Assembly: GCA_964610505.1 (NCBI GenBank)
Contig: CAZSXU010000009.1
Coordinates: 59,297-123,296, forward strand
Reading direction: 5' to 3'
Length of the DNA stretch: 64,000 bases
From: CAZSXU01 sp964610505
GTDB taxonomy: Bacteria > Arandabacterota > Arandabacteria > JAGLYR01
Made by a program: the position numbers and the translations under genes. Within the stretch, counting starts at the first letter, position 1. Each line of letters opens with the position of its first letter. Below, piece after piece: positions 1 through 8,571 of the stretch. Below the pieces are notes generated by a model. That model saw only the letters and a list, made by a program, of their open reading frames with translations, had not been told where the DNA came from and did not search any database.

Positions 1-733
1 AGATTCCGGCGGCGGCCAGGATCCCGGCCTGCCGCATCCCCCCTCCGAGGATCTTTCGAAACCGACGAGCACGCTCGATGAAGGCCTCGGGCCCGGCCAG
101 CACCGACCCGACCGGCGCGCCCAGTCCCTTCGACAGGCAGATCATGACGGAGTCCGCCGTCTCGGCGTAGGTGCGGATGTCGATTCCGGTTTCCGCCGAG
201 GCGTTGAAGAGTCGCGCGCCGTCAAGATGAACCGGGATGTCGCGCTCCGCAGAGATCTCGCGAATCTCGCGCATCCACTCGAATGGGTAGATACACCCGC
301 CACCCCAGTTGTGGGTATTCTCGAGGCAGACGAGCCCCGTTCCGGGAGTGTGCAGCGTTTCGGCTTGGATCGCCGAAGCGATCTGGTCCGGCGAGAGCAA
401 TCCCCCGTCCCCCGCGAGCGGCTGCATGAAAGCGCCGGAGAGCACGGCTGCTGAACCGGCCTCGAACCGGTAGATGTGGGAATGCACGTCAAGGACGACA
501 CAGTCCCCGGGCTGAATGTGAATGCGGACGGCGATCTCATTGCCCATGGTTCCCGAGGGAACGAAAAGCGCCGCCTCCTTGCCGGTGAGCTCCGCCATCC
601 GATCCTGAAGCCGGTTGACGGTGGGATCGTCACCCAGGACATCGTCGCCGACGTCCGCCTCGGCGATGGCTTTCCGCATCCCGGCCGAAGGACGGGTGAC
701 GGTGTCGCTTCTCAAATCGATCACTCTCTCCAC
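1..733 (-). CDS. ltaE: Low-specificity L-threonine aldolase, 3' end cut by window edge
   Basis: PLP-dependent lyase cleaving L-threonine/allo-threonine to glycine and acetaldehyde in the cytoplasm. The minus-strand reading frame gives the family N-terminus IDLRSDTVTRPS, then DDPTVNRLQDRMAELTGKEA, FVPSGTMGNE, the HLDGARLFNA loop and the PLP-lysine motif SKGLGAPVGS, and reaches GGGMRQAGILAAAGI at the edge, so roughly the last third is missing. GTG codons at 733 and 724 are both in frame; 733 has GGGAG ten bases upstream and is preferred, while 724 is nearly on top of its purines. A sigma-70-like promoter lies about 65 bp upstream. Family assignment is secure; the exact start is not. Confidence 0.9.
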   Translation of the reverse strand, partial: MERVIDLRSDTVTRPSAGMRKAIAEADVGDDVLGDDPTVNRLQDRMAELTGKEAALFVPSGTMGNEIAVRIHIQPGDCVVLDVHSHIYRFEAGSAAVLSGAFMQPLAGDGGLLSPDQIASAIQAETLHTPGTGLVCLENTHNWGGGCIYPFEWMREIREISAERDIPVHLDGARLFNASAETGIDIRTYAETADSVMICLSKGLGAPVGSVLAGPEAFIERARRFRKILGGGMRQAGILAAAGI

Positions 734-795
734 TTCGTCGGCGCTCCCTGCAAGAGAAGGCGTGCGTCATGAGTGTTTCTCGGCGTCCTCGATCG

Positions 796-824
796 AGTCT
801 AGATTCCGTCTCCCGGTGTGTCAA
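796..824 (-). promoter_or_regulatory. Sigma-70-type promoter for the threonine aldolase gene
   Basis: On the minus strand TTGACA (824-819), a 17-base spacer and TAGACT (801-796). The predicted transcript starts near 789 and leaves a 5' leader of about 60 bases before the GTG starts. Confidence 0.65.
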
Positions 825-964
825 TCGCGAACGGAACCGTCCGCATGCGGTACGCCTTGTCTCCCACTCTTTGGACTCAAGGCTCTCGGTTCTTTCGGGC
901 CCGGCGGCGGGATCTCTCATGCTCCTGGAGTGTAGAATGGATGTGGCTGCTGGCCGGTTCCGGG

Positions 965-993
965 TTGCTTCGGCGCCCGGTTTGTGGTATGAT
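965..993 (+). promoter_or_regulatory. Sigma-70-type promoter for the lipoprotein gene at 1020
   Basis: TTGCTT (965-970), 17-base spacer, TATGAT (988-993). The start codon follows about 20 bases after the predicted transcription start, with GGGAGA as ribosome-binding site. Confidence 0.6.
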
Positions 994-1019
994 ATTTTTG
1001 TCCTGGGAGAAGCCGAATC

Positions 1020-1658
1020 ATGCTGCGGATATGTGTGTTCAGAACCCTTCCCTTGCTTCTTCTCGCCGGTGCGTTCGGATGCAATCCGTTCGACCCGCCG
1101 GTCGCTCCTCCCCCACCGGATCCGCCGACCGTCGGCCGTGATTCCAAGATGAACCTGATTCGAGTGTTCGCGCATGCCCATGAGAACCGCGATATTCTCG
1201 AGTACGCCGAGTGCCTTCATACGCGATACCAGTTCTGGTTCTGGGAGGAAGACGATAACGTCTTCCCGAATCCGTGGATTGAACGATCGCTCGACATCGA
1301 GATCACGACGAACATGTTCAACTCGGAGGAGGTATCCAGCATTCGGGTGGACTTCCTCAATCTGACGGACATCCCGGGCGCCGAGACCGACGAGGACAGA
1401 TTCAACCTGATTCTCCTGCCGACCGAGGGGGGGAGAGTCGACTCGGTCTATTGGGGCGATTTCAGCGTCGATATGCACGTGCTGGACGACAACGGCGAGG
1501 AAGTCATCGATCACTGGGTGAACGGTAGAGCCGATGTCTACGTGGCCCGTGACCCCCAGTTCCCCGATCTCTGGGCCATCTGGCAGATCAAGGATCGGGG
1601 CAACGAACACAAATCGGCGGGATCCATCACCTGGGGAAGGCTGAAACAGGAGTTCTGA
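1020..1658 (+). CDS. Predicted lipoprotein of unknown function
   Basis: 212 residues. The N-terminus is a lipoprotein signal: short positive start, LPLLLLAG core and the lipobox AGAFGC, followed by a proline-rich linker. The mature part (about 45-212) is acidic and aromatic-rich, with a helix then beta-strand pattern (NLIRVFAHAHENRDILEYAECL ... YQFWFWEED) that resembles small NTF2-like lipoproteins; this fold is only a guess from the pattern. The gene stands alone, has its own promoter and converges on selB. I do not recognise a function. The ATG at 1020 begins exactly at the signal peptide and has GGGAGA upstream. Confidence 0.8.
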   Translation: MLRICVFRTLPLLLLAGAFGCNPFDPPVAPPPPDPPTVGRDSKMNLIRVFAHAHENRDILEYAECLHTRYQFWFWEEDDNVFPNPWIERSLDIEITTNMFNSEEVSSIRVDFLNLTDIPGAETDEDRFNLILLPTEGGRVDSVYWGDFSVDMHVLDDNGEEVIDHWVNGRADVYVARDPQFPDLWAIWQIKDRGNEHKSAGSITWGRLKQEF

Positions 1659-1776
1659 TAGGTCTTCAGACAGAGGAAGAACCCGCTGTCGTCGGGCGGC
1701 TCCTCGGGTGCGCCCTTTCGTTCTCGAGCGCCCGGCGACTCCCTCGTTTTCTCCAACGTGCAACGGGACACCGAGC

Positions 1777-3699
1777 CTACGAGCGTGTTGTGCGGATCTT
1801 GATTCCGGCCGCGCGCGCATCCCCGACCCGTTGCGTGATACCCGCGGCGTCGAAGTACTCGAGAATCGGGATCGTGTATTTCCGCGTGGTCCCCAGAAGC
1901 GTCTTGAAGTCGGGAACCGAGATCCGCTCGTTCGAATCGAAGAACCCGGACAGGAGGTCCACGGCTTCTCGGACGGCATCCCGGTGGAGATAGAGGGTGG
2001 GGCTGATCTTGACAAGATCGCCCAGATCCGCAAGCATCTCGAGGAACTCGGACGGTTTACCGCCCACCGCCGGAAATCGCTCCTTGATCTCGCCGACGAG
2101 CGGCGGCGAGAACCGGCTCTCCTTCAGCAGCGAAACGACCCGCCGCCTCAGCGCCTCCTTTTCCGGGGAAAGGGTCAGATCCTCTGACCCGCATCGAATG
2201 CGATCGGCCCTCTGGAAGATTCGTTTCTCTTCTTGAAGAACCCCGAGCACGCGTGCAACCACGCCGGCATCCGTGTGTTTTCCCAATCGGCTCCGGAGTT
2301 CTTCCTTCGGAATTCCCCACCTGAGTGGATTCTTCTTCGAGAATTCCTCGCACGCCGCCAGAATCTTCCCGGCGACGGTATCCAAGGTCGTTCGGTCGAC
2401 CCAGAGATCCCTCCCGATGTCCAGAACCTTCCCCTCTTCGGCCAACGCCTGCAGCGCGGGAACCACCTGATCTCCCTCAATGCCCTGCCCTTTGGCGATG
2501 TCTTTGGAACGGATCCCCCTGCCACCCGCCGCCGCTACGGCCCCCAGCACCCGGTCTTCCGGCGTCCCGGATTCGAGAACGCGAAGGCGCTCGAGAACGG
2601 CCGCGTCCCGGACCCGGTGCTTCTGGGGAGCCGGATCGAGAATCACGCCCCCCCCCACGACTCTCATCGGGGAGTAGTATCGCAGGACGAAGCGATCTCC
2701 CCGGGCCGCAACCATGGGAGCCTCAAGTCGAAGCTGGGCCAGCTGGGAACCGCCGGGCGGAAGGACAACATCCTCCAGGAGCACGGCCCTCGTGAGGGTC
2801 TCGCTGGACCCCAGATGCAGTCTGAGACGTGAGCGGGTCTTCACGGCGCGGGGCGCGTCGGGAATCACGCCCATCCGCACGTCCAGCATCAGGGTGGATC
2901 CGAAGGCGCCCGGCGTCGCGAGCACATCTCCCCGCCGGGCCTCGACGCGCCCCAACCCGTGCAGCGAAACGGCCGTCCGTTGTCCCGCGACCGCCCTCGG
3001 CACCGATTGGGAGTGCACCTGAACGCTTCGAACCCGAACCTCGGCCCCCTGCGGAAGGAGAACCACCTTGTCGCCTTCTTTGACCTCTCCCGTCCACAAC
3101 GTTCCGGTGACGACGGTGCCGAACCCCTCGACGGTGAACACCCGATCCACGGGAAGCCGGCCCGGACCCACCGACCTGCGCTCCGGAATCCCGGCGGCCA
3201 GCCGGTCGAGGGCCTCCATCAATCGATCGAGTCCCTCCCCCGTGGTCCCCGATACCGGGAGGATCTCCGCGTCTTTCAGGACGGACGTCATCTTCAACGT
3301 CTCGACGTCCGCGATCACCAAGTCCAGCCAGTCCTTCTCGACGAGGTCCGTTTTGGTGACGGCGATGACCCCTCGTTCGATGTTCAGCATGTCGATGACC
3401 GACAGGTGCTCCCGCGTCTGAGGCATCACGCCCTCATTGGCGGCCACCACCATCAGAACGGCGTCGATTCCGCACGTCCCCGCCAGCATGTTCTTGATGA
3501 ATCGTTCGTGTCCGGGCACGTCGACGATGCCGGCTCTCACGCCACTCGGCAGATCCAGGAAGGCGAACCCGAGATCGATGGAGATTCCCCGCTCTTTCTC
3601 CTCCTTCAGGCGATCGGTGTCCACGCCGGTCAGCGCCTTGATGAGCACCGTCTTCCCGTGGTCGATATGCCCCGCTGTTCCGAGAACGATGTTTTTCAA
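1777..3699 (-). CDS. selB: Selenocysteine-specific elongation factor SelB
   Basis: GTPase that delivers selenocysteinyl-tRNA to UGA codons marked by a SECIS element. 640 residues, normal for the family. The G domain starts with GTAGHIDHGKT (7-17), then the switch region KEEKERGISIDLGFA, DVPGHERFIKNM and the guanine motif TKTDL. EF-Tu-like barrels follow, and the C-terminal third carries winged-helix repeats ending VSVPDFKTLLGTTRKY-like for SECIS binding. The start is TTG with GGGAG eight bases upstream. It lies 37 bp after murA and is probably the last gene of that operon. No selA, selC, selD or in-frame-UGA selenoprotein was found in the window. Confidence 0.95.
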   Translation of the reverse strand: MKNIVLGTAGHIDHGKTVLIKALTGVDTDRLKEEKERGISIDLGFAFLDLPSGVRAGIVDVPGHERFIKNMLAGTCGIDAVLMVVAANEGVMPQTREHLSVIDMLNIERGVIAVTKTDLVEKDWLDLVIADVETLKMTSVLKDAEILPVSGTTGEGLDRLMEALDRLAAGIPERRSVGPGRLPVDRVFTVEGFGTVVTGTLWTGEVKEGDKVVLLPQGAEVRVRSVQVHSQSVPRAVAGQRTAVSLHGLGRVEARRGDVLATPGAFGSTLMLDVRMGVIPDAPRAVKTRSRLRLHLGSSETLTRAVLLEDVVLPPGGSQLAQLRLEAPMVAARGDRFVLRYYSPMRVVGGGVILDPAPQKHRVRDAAVLERLRVLESGTPEDRVLGAVAAAGGRGIRSKDIAKGQGIEGDQVVPALQALAEEGKVLDIGRDLWVDRTTLDTVAGKILAACEEFSKKNPLRWGIPKEELRSRLGKHTDAGVVARVLGVLQEEKRIFQRADRIRCGSEDLTLSPEKEALRRRVVSLLKESRFSPPLVGEIKERFPAVGGKPSEFLEMLADLGDLVKISPTLYLHRDAVREAVDLLSGFFDSNERISVPDFKTLLGTTRKYTIPILEYFDAAGITQRVGDARAAGIKIRTTRS

Positions 3700-3736
3700 T
3701 CTGCGGACTCCCGCCGTTCGTTGGGATTCGTTCGAT

Positions 3737-4993
3737 CTACCCTGCGTGCACTCTCTCGATCCGGGCGCCCACGGTCCTCAGTTTGACCTCGATTGTCTCG
3801 TACCCCCGATCGATGTGATACACGCGCAGGATTTCCGTCTCGCCTTCTGCTACTAATCCGGCCAGAACCAGGGCCGCGCTGGCCCGCAGGTCGGAGGCCA
3901 TCACCGGCGCACCGCTCAGGTGGTCGACGGCCCGGACTACGGCCCGGTTGTCTTCCATCTCGATGTCCGCGCCGAAGCGCCTCAACTCGGGAACGTGGGT
4001 GAACCGGTCGCGGAATACGTCGTCCGTGATCGTGCTGGTATCCGAAGCCAGACTCATCAGCGCCATGAACTGAGCCTGCATGTCCGTGGGAAATCCGGGA
4101 AACGGAGATGTTGTCATATCTACGGATGCCAGTGTTCCTTTGCCGTGCACTTCGATCTCGGTCTGCCCTACGCGAATCGTCGCGCCGGCTTCCACCAACT
4201 TGTCGATGACGGCCGTCAGGTGGGACGCGTTGCAGTGCTCAAGGCGGAGCCGGCCGCCCGTAATCAGACCGGCCACCAGGTAGGTTCCCGCCTCGATTCG
4301 GTCCGGAACCACCGCACCCCGGCCGGGGCCGAGATCCGGGACTCCTTCGATTTCGATCACCGGCGTGCCGTGCCCGGAGATCTTTGCTCCCATGGCGTTC
4401 AGGTACTCCGCCAGGGCGGAAATTTCCGGCTCGCGGGCCGCCCGTTTCATCACGGTTCGGCCCTTGGCCAGAACGGCCGCCATCATGAGATTCGCCGTGG
4501 CGCCCACGCTCGGAATCGGAAATTCGATGTCGGCGCCCCGAAGCCCCCGGCTCTCGGCGACAACGTATCCGTGTTGGAGTCGAACATCGGCGCCCAGGCG
4601 GGCCAGGCCCTGGAGGTGGAAATCAACGGGCCTCGGTCCCCACGCGCATCCGCCCGGAAGCGAGACTCGGGCGCGTCCCAGCCGGGCCACAAGGGGGCCC
4701 AATACGTAGACGGACGCCCGCATTGTCCGCACGAGTTCGTACGGAGCTTCCCAGTACCGGCACGCGCGGGTGTCGATCGATACTCGATTTCCTTCCTGCT
4801 CCACCTGCGCGCCCAGGATCCGCAGGACATGGGCCATGGTCGACACGTCTTTCAGAACGGGCACGTTTTCGATGACACTCTCGCCCGAGCTCAGAAGGCA
4901 GGCGGCCATGATCGGAAGCGCCGCGTTCTTGGAACCGGAAATCCGGACCGTGCCCTCAAGTCGGTGGCCGCCCTGTATCACGATTTTGTCCAT
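3737..4993 (-). CDS. murA: UDP-N-acetylglucosamine 1-carboxyvinyltransferase MurA
   Basis: First committed step of peptidoglycan synthesis: transfers enolpyruvate from PEP to UDP-GlcNAc in the cytoplasm. 418 residues from the ATG at 4993, beginning MDKIVIQGGHRLEGTVRISG with the substrate-binding SKNAALP. The catalytic cysteine is present (Cys116 in LPGGCAWGPRPVD), so the enzyme should be fosfomycin-sensitive. The open frame extends upstream to 5137, but those 48 residues have no family similarity, so the internal ATG is used; its ribosome-binding site is weak. It lies between prmC and selB, continuing the translation/cell-wall block. Confidence 0.96.
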   Translation of the reverse strand: MDKIVIQGGHRLEGTVRISGSKNAALPIMAACLLSSGESVIENVPVLKDVSTMAHVLRILGAQVEQEGNRVSIDTRACRYWEAPYELVRTMRASVYVLGPLVARLGRARVSLPGGCAWGPRPVDFHLQGLARLGADVRLQHGYVVAESRGLRGADIEFPIPSVGATANLMMAAVLAKGRTVMKRAAREPEISALAEYLNAMGAKISGHGTPVIEIEGVPDLGPGRGAVVPDRIEAGTYLVAGLITGGRLRLEHCNASHLTAVIDKLVEAGATIRVGQTEIEVHGKGTLASVDMTTSPFPGFPTDMQAQFMALMSLASDTSTITDDVFRDRFTHVPELRRFGADIEMEDNRAVVRAVDHLSGAPVMASDLRASAALVLAGLVAEGETEILRVYHIDRGYETIEVKLRTVGARIERVHAG

Positions 4994-5212
4994 TGTCAGC
5001 ACACTCGCGTCTCTGGTTTCCACTTCGGAATGAGCCAGGTCCACTCGATCACCCTCGTATCGTGACGTTTCCCGCCGGCGCCACAGCCGCCCGCCCACAG
5101 GGTAGGACGACCCGCCGGGCTGCATCCGTGCAAGCAATCCCCGTTTCGGCCCATTGTTATGCCAAGCCGCAAGAAAAGGGAAGGAAAAAATCGGGAGGCA
5201 CGCGTGCGGTGG

Positions 5213-6088
5213 TCAGCAGGAAGAACGGCGGGCAAGCGCCACTCGCGGGCGCCCGGCAAGATCTTCGCGAACTCGAATACGGTCCCAGGGGGAACTCTTT
5301 TCGAGAAGCGCGCGGACGTCGTCCGCCTGCCTCTCGCCCATTTCGAAAGCCAACCGTCCCCCGGGTCTCAGAATCTCCGGGGCGGCCGCGGCAAGCCGTC
5401 GGATGAACGCCAGCCCGTCCGGTCCCCCGAAGAGCGCCGCGTGCGGATCGTGGTCCCGGACTTCCACGGGCAAATCCCTCATGTCCGGCAGCGAAACATA
5501 GGGAGGGTTGGAAACGATGCCGTCCGCCCAACCCGTTCTTCGGAATGCGTCCAGCGCGTCGCACCGGACGAGGCGGACTCGCCCCTCGACCCCGTGGCGG
5601 CGGGCGTTTTCCCGGGCCAGATCGAGCGCGTCAGTGGAAACGTCGGCTGCAATCACGGTCAGATCTTCAACGGACACGGCGAGGGAAACCGCGATCACAC
5701 CGGCCCCGGTCCCGACGTCGATCCAGGTTTCCCGCCTTCCACGACGTTGCCGAAGGACCGTCTCGACAAGACACTCGGTTTCCGGCCGCGGGATGAACAC
5801 GCCGGGCACCACGCGAAAAGCGAGGGAGAAAAACTCGACCTCGCCCAACAGGTGTTGGAGCGGCACGCCGGTCAATCGGCGGTGCCAGGATGCCTGGAAG
5901 CGTTCCACGTCCTGCGAGGAGAGCTTTCGATCGGGAGAGAGGTAGATCTCGTGACTCGGAATGCCGAGGATGCCGGCCAGAGTGCGGTCCATCTCCGAAC
6001 GGCCCGGCGGCTCGCGATCCTGCGACACCTGCCGTTCGGCCCAGCCGAGCGCGTCCCGGACGGTGCGGATCAAGGGACCTTCACGCAT
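5213..6088 (-). CDS. prmC: Peptide chain release factor N5-glutamine methyltransferase PrmC (HemK)
   Basis: Methylates the glutamine of the GGQ motif in release factors RF1/RF2. 291 residues with the helical N-terminal substrate domain, the link motif LLGEVEFFSLAFRV, FIPRPETE, SAM motif DVGTGAGVIAVSLA and the diagnostic catalytic NPPY (VSNPPYVSLPD). ATG at 6088 has GGAGG eight bases upstream. It lies 92 bp downstream of prfA, which encodes its substrate; this pairing is widely conserved. Confidence 0.96.
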   Translation of the reverse strand: MREGPLIRTVRDALGWAERQVSQDREPPGRSEMDRTLAGILGIPSHEIYLSPDRKLSSQDVERFQASWHRRLTGVPLQHLLGEVEFFSLAFRVVPGVFIPRPETECLVETVLRQRRGRRETWIDVGTGAGVIAVSLAVSVEDLTVIAADVSTDALDLARENARRHGVEGRVRLVRCDALDAFRRTGWADGIVSNPPYVSLPDMRDLPVEVRDHDPHAALFGGPDGLAFIRRLAAAAPEILRPGGRLAFEMGERQADDVRALLEKSSPWDRIRVREDLAGRPRVALARRSSC

Positions 6089-6180
6089 CCCGGCGAACCT
6101 CCGCTTCAGGAATCAAGTGCGAGGTGGTGCAGAAAACAGGAGTAGTCCACCACGGCCCACGCGCTCCGGCCGAGCGCCCG

Positions 6181-7260
6181 TTACGGACTCTCGTCCGCCT
6201 GCCGTTGGAGGCGTTCGGCTTCCCGGGCAGCCGCCAGCCGTTCGATCAAGTCGTCGAGATCGCCTTCCAGGACGCCGTCCAGGTTGTGTTTCGTGTACCC
6301 GATGCGGTGGTCGGTCACGCGGTTCTGCGGGAAGTTGTAGGTCCGGATCTTCTCACTTCGATCTCCGCGACCCACCATCTCCCCCCTCTTCTTCGCCTCT
6401 TCCTCCTGCTGCTCCGCGCGCCGGGCATCGAGCAGGCGGGATCGTAGAATCTTCATGGCCTTGGCCCGGTTCTTGTGCTGGGATTTCTCGTCCTGGCACG
6501 ACACCGTCATCCCGGTGGGGAGGTGGGTAATCCTCACCGCCGAGTCCGTCGTATTCACGCTCTGCCCGCCCGGTCCGGAGGAGCGAAACACATCGATCCG
6601 CAGCTCCTCGGGTTTGATGCTGACCTCGACGTCTTCGGCTTCGGGCAGAACGGCCACCGTGGCCGCCGACGTATGAATCCGCCCGCCGGATTCGGTGGCG
6701 GGAATTCGCTGCACCCGGTGCACACCGGCCTCGTACTTCAGGCGGGAATACGCCCCGTCTCCGTTGATGAGGAAAATGATCTCCCTGAACCCCCCGATTC
6801 CGGTGGGGCTGGACGAGAGGACTTCCATCTTCCAGCTATGTTTCTCCGCATAGTGCCGGTACATGCGGGTCAGATCGGAGACGAACAACCCGGCCTCTTC
6901 CCCACCGGTTCCCGCCCGAACCTCCAGAATCGTGTTCCTCTCATCGTGCTCGTCCCGGGGCAGCAGCAGGCGGGTAATCTCTCCCTCCAGCGTTTCGATT
7001 GCGTTCTCAAGCTCCGGCAGCTCCATTTGGGCAAGCCCCACCAGCTCTTCGTCGTCCGAGTTCCGGATGATGTCTTCGGACTCCTGAAAACTCCGATGCG
7101 CCGCCTCATAGATCTTGATTTTCTCCACGACGTCTTTGAGGCGGCTGCGCTCGCTGCCGTACTTCTTGAGAAGCATCCGGTTCGCGAACACCTTGGGATC
7201 CGCCAGGAGGCGATTCAACTCCTCAAAGCGGTCACAGATCTTGGAAAGATTCGGAATCAT
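6181..7260 (-). CDS. prfA: Peptide chain release factor 1
   Basis: Recognises UAG and UAA in the ribosomal A site and triggers peptide release. 359 residues, standard length. The stop-codon-reading PxT-type region is in domain 2 and the catalytic GGQ is seen in RSSGPGGQSVNTTDSAVRITH. Its ATG overlaps the stop of the DUF1385 gene (ATGA, 7257-7260), which indicates translational coupling. The C-terminal RVTDHRIGYTKHNLDGVLEG matches RF1. Confidence 0.97.
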   Translation of the reverse strand: MIPNLSKICDRFEELNRLLADPKVFANRMLLKKYGSERSRLKDVVEKIKIYEAAHRSFQESEDIIRNSDDEELVGLAQMELPELENAIETLEGEITRLLLPRDEHDERNTILEVRAGTGGEEAGLFVSDLTRMYRHYAEKHSWKMEVLSSSPTGIGGFREIIFLINGDGAYSRLKYEAGVHRVQRIPATESGGRIHTSAATVAVLPEAEDVEVSIKPEELRIDVFRSSGPGGQSVNTTDSAVRITHLPTGMTVSCQDEKSQHKNRAKAMKILRSRLLDARRAEQQEEEAKKRGEMVGRGDRSEKIRTYNFPQNRVTDHRIGYTKHNLDGVLEGDLDDLIERLAAAREAERLQRQADESP

Positions 7261-8153
7261 GACGACTCGACCTCGCCGACCTCAGGCCCCTTCGCCTCGT
7301 TGAACGCTCGGAGCGCCACCTCGAGCTGATCATCGCTGGGCTCCCGCGTCGTCCAACCCTGAAGCCAAAGCCCGGGGGCCCCAATGACGCGCTGCACCCG
7401 TCCGTGCGCGCGCTCCGAAAATCGAATGACCTCGTACGAAAGTCCCGCGATGAGAGGCACGAAAGCCAGCCGCACGGCTCGATCCGAAAGAGAATCGGGC
7501 CGCCCCAGCAGCACGAAGACCCCCACGCTCACCAGCATGACGACGAGAAGAAAACTCGTACCGCAGCGGGGGTGCTGGGTGGCGAAACGCCGGGCGTTGG
7601 CAACGCTGACGTCTTCCCCCGACTCGTAGGTGAAAATGATCTTGTGCTCGGCTCCGTGGTACTCGAAGACGCGGCGCATCTCCCTCCATCGAGAGATGGC
7701 CCACAGGTAGAGGAGAAAGACCGCGATGCGAAAGGCCCCGTCCACGAGATTGAAGAGGATGGAACCCCGTATGCCCAGCCACTCGGTGGCCATCAGGGGC
7801 AGATAGAAAAAGAGGCCCACCCCGAGGACGAGGGCCAGCACCACGGCGCCCAGAATGTCCCAGGAGAACGTACGGGGGCGGTCGGCGTCGGGCTTCTCCT
7901 TTTCCGAAGCGACCTCCGCCGAGAAGACGAGCGCTCTCATGCCCAGCACGAGCGACTCGATCAGGACCACGGCCCCTCTGAGAACGGGCAGTCTCAGGAC
8001 TCGGAACCTCTCGGAGGGGGACCTGTAGGGGTCCCTCCGCACCACGAGGTCTCCACTCGGGTGCCGAACCGCCGTGGCTACGGCTCCCGGGGCGCGCATC
8101 ATCACGCCTTCGATCACGGCCTGCCCGCCGATGCGATAGGGTTTCTCGGCCAA
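7257..8153 (-). CDS. DUF1385 (YqhQ-type) integral membrane protein
   Basis: 298 residues; the N-terminal IGGQAVIEGVMMRAPGAVATAVR is the signature of DUF1385. Several membrane segments follow (about 105-135, 150-175, 205-225, 230-250), with a conserved central EYHGAEHKIIFTYESGE and TQHPRCGTSF. The family function is unknown, though it is commonly found next to rpmE and prfA as here. The start is TTG with GAGG four bases upstream. It follows the rpmE terminator by less than 50 bp and is coupled to prfA. Confidence 0.93.
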   Translation of the reverse strand: MAEKPYRIGGQAVIEGVMMRAPGAVATAVRHPSGDLVVRRDPYRSPSERFRVLRLPVLRGAVVLIESLVLGMRALVFSAEVASEKEKPDADRPRTFSWDILGAVVLALVLGVGLFFYLPLMATEWLGIRGSILFNLVDGAFRIAVFLLYLWAISRWREMRRVFEYHGAEHKIIFTYESGEDVSVANARRFATQHPRCGTSFLLVVMLVSVGVFVLLGRPDSLSDRAVRLAFVPLIAGLSYEVIRFSERAHGRVQRVIGAPGLWLQGWTTREPSDDQLEVALRAFNEAKGPEVGEVESS

Positions 8154-8196
8154 GGTTCCTCATTCTCCGCTGCGGCTCGACCGGAGTCGCGGCCAC

Positions 8197-8247
8197 AAAA
8201 AAGACCCGGAGCTGCGTGGGGCATTCCCATGCGCAGGGCTCCGGGTC
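8197..8247 (-). terminator. Rho-independent terminator after rpmE
   Basis: Perfect 10-base arms GACCCGGAGC (minus strand, from 8247) and GCTCCGGGTC enclose a 25-base partly paired loop and are followed directly by six T residues (8202-8197). It should end or attenuate transcripts between rpmE and the DUF1385-prfA-prmC genes. Confidence 0.9.
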
Positions 8248-8255
8248 GAAACTCC

Positions 8256-8522
8256 CTACGAATCGCCGGCTTTGTCCTTCTTCTTTCCCGATTCCTCTTC
8301 CACGCTTTTCGAGAGCGTGTCCTCCTCCAACTTGTACCGCTGCAGAAACTGCTCCACTCTTCCCGCCGAATCAACCAGTTTCTGCTTGCCCGTGAAGAAC
8401 GGGTGGCACTTGGAGCAGATCTCGACCTTGATTTCTTTCACGGTCGAGCGAGTCTCGATCACGTTCCCGCACGCGCAGCTGATGGTGCTCGGCTGATAGT
8501 CCGGATGAATTCCCTTCTTCAA
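8256..8522 (-). CDS. rpmE: 50S ribosomal protein L31 (zinc-binding type)
   Basis: 88 residues: MKKGIHPDYQPST start, the zinc ligands CAC at 16-18 and CSKC at 36-39, then HPFFTGKQKLVDSAGRVEQF, all typical of the C+ form of bL31. A 20-residue acidic/basic tail (LEEDTLSKSVEEESGKKKD) extends past the usual end. TTG start with GAGG nine bases upstream. It sits between rho and the terminator, as in many bacteria. Confidence 0.96.
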   Translation of the reverse strand: MKKGIHPDYQPSTISCACGNVIETRSTVKEIKVEICSKCHPFFTGKQKLVDSAGRVEQFLQRYKLEEDTLSKSVEEESGKKKDKAGDS

Positions 8523-8571
8523 CGTGTCTCACCTCTTCCCTGAGTTTCCCGTCTCGGCTCGATTCGGCCCG

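Noticed and set aside
630..2033. 467-codon minus-strand frame across the lipoprotein gene
   Set aside because: Shadow of ltaE, the lipoprotein and selB in other frames; no domain.
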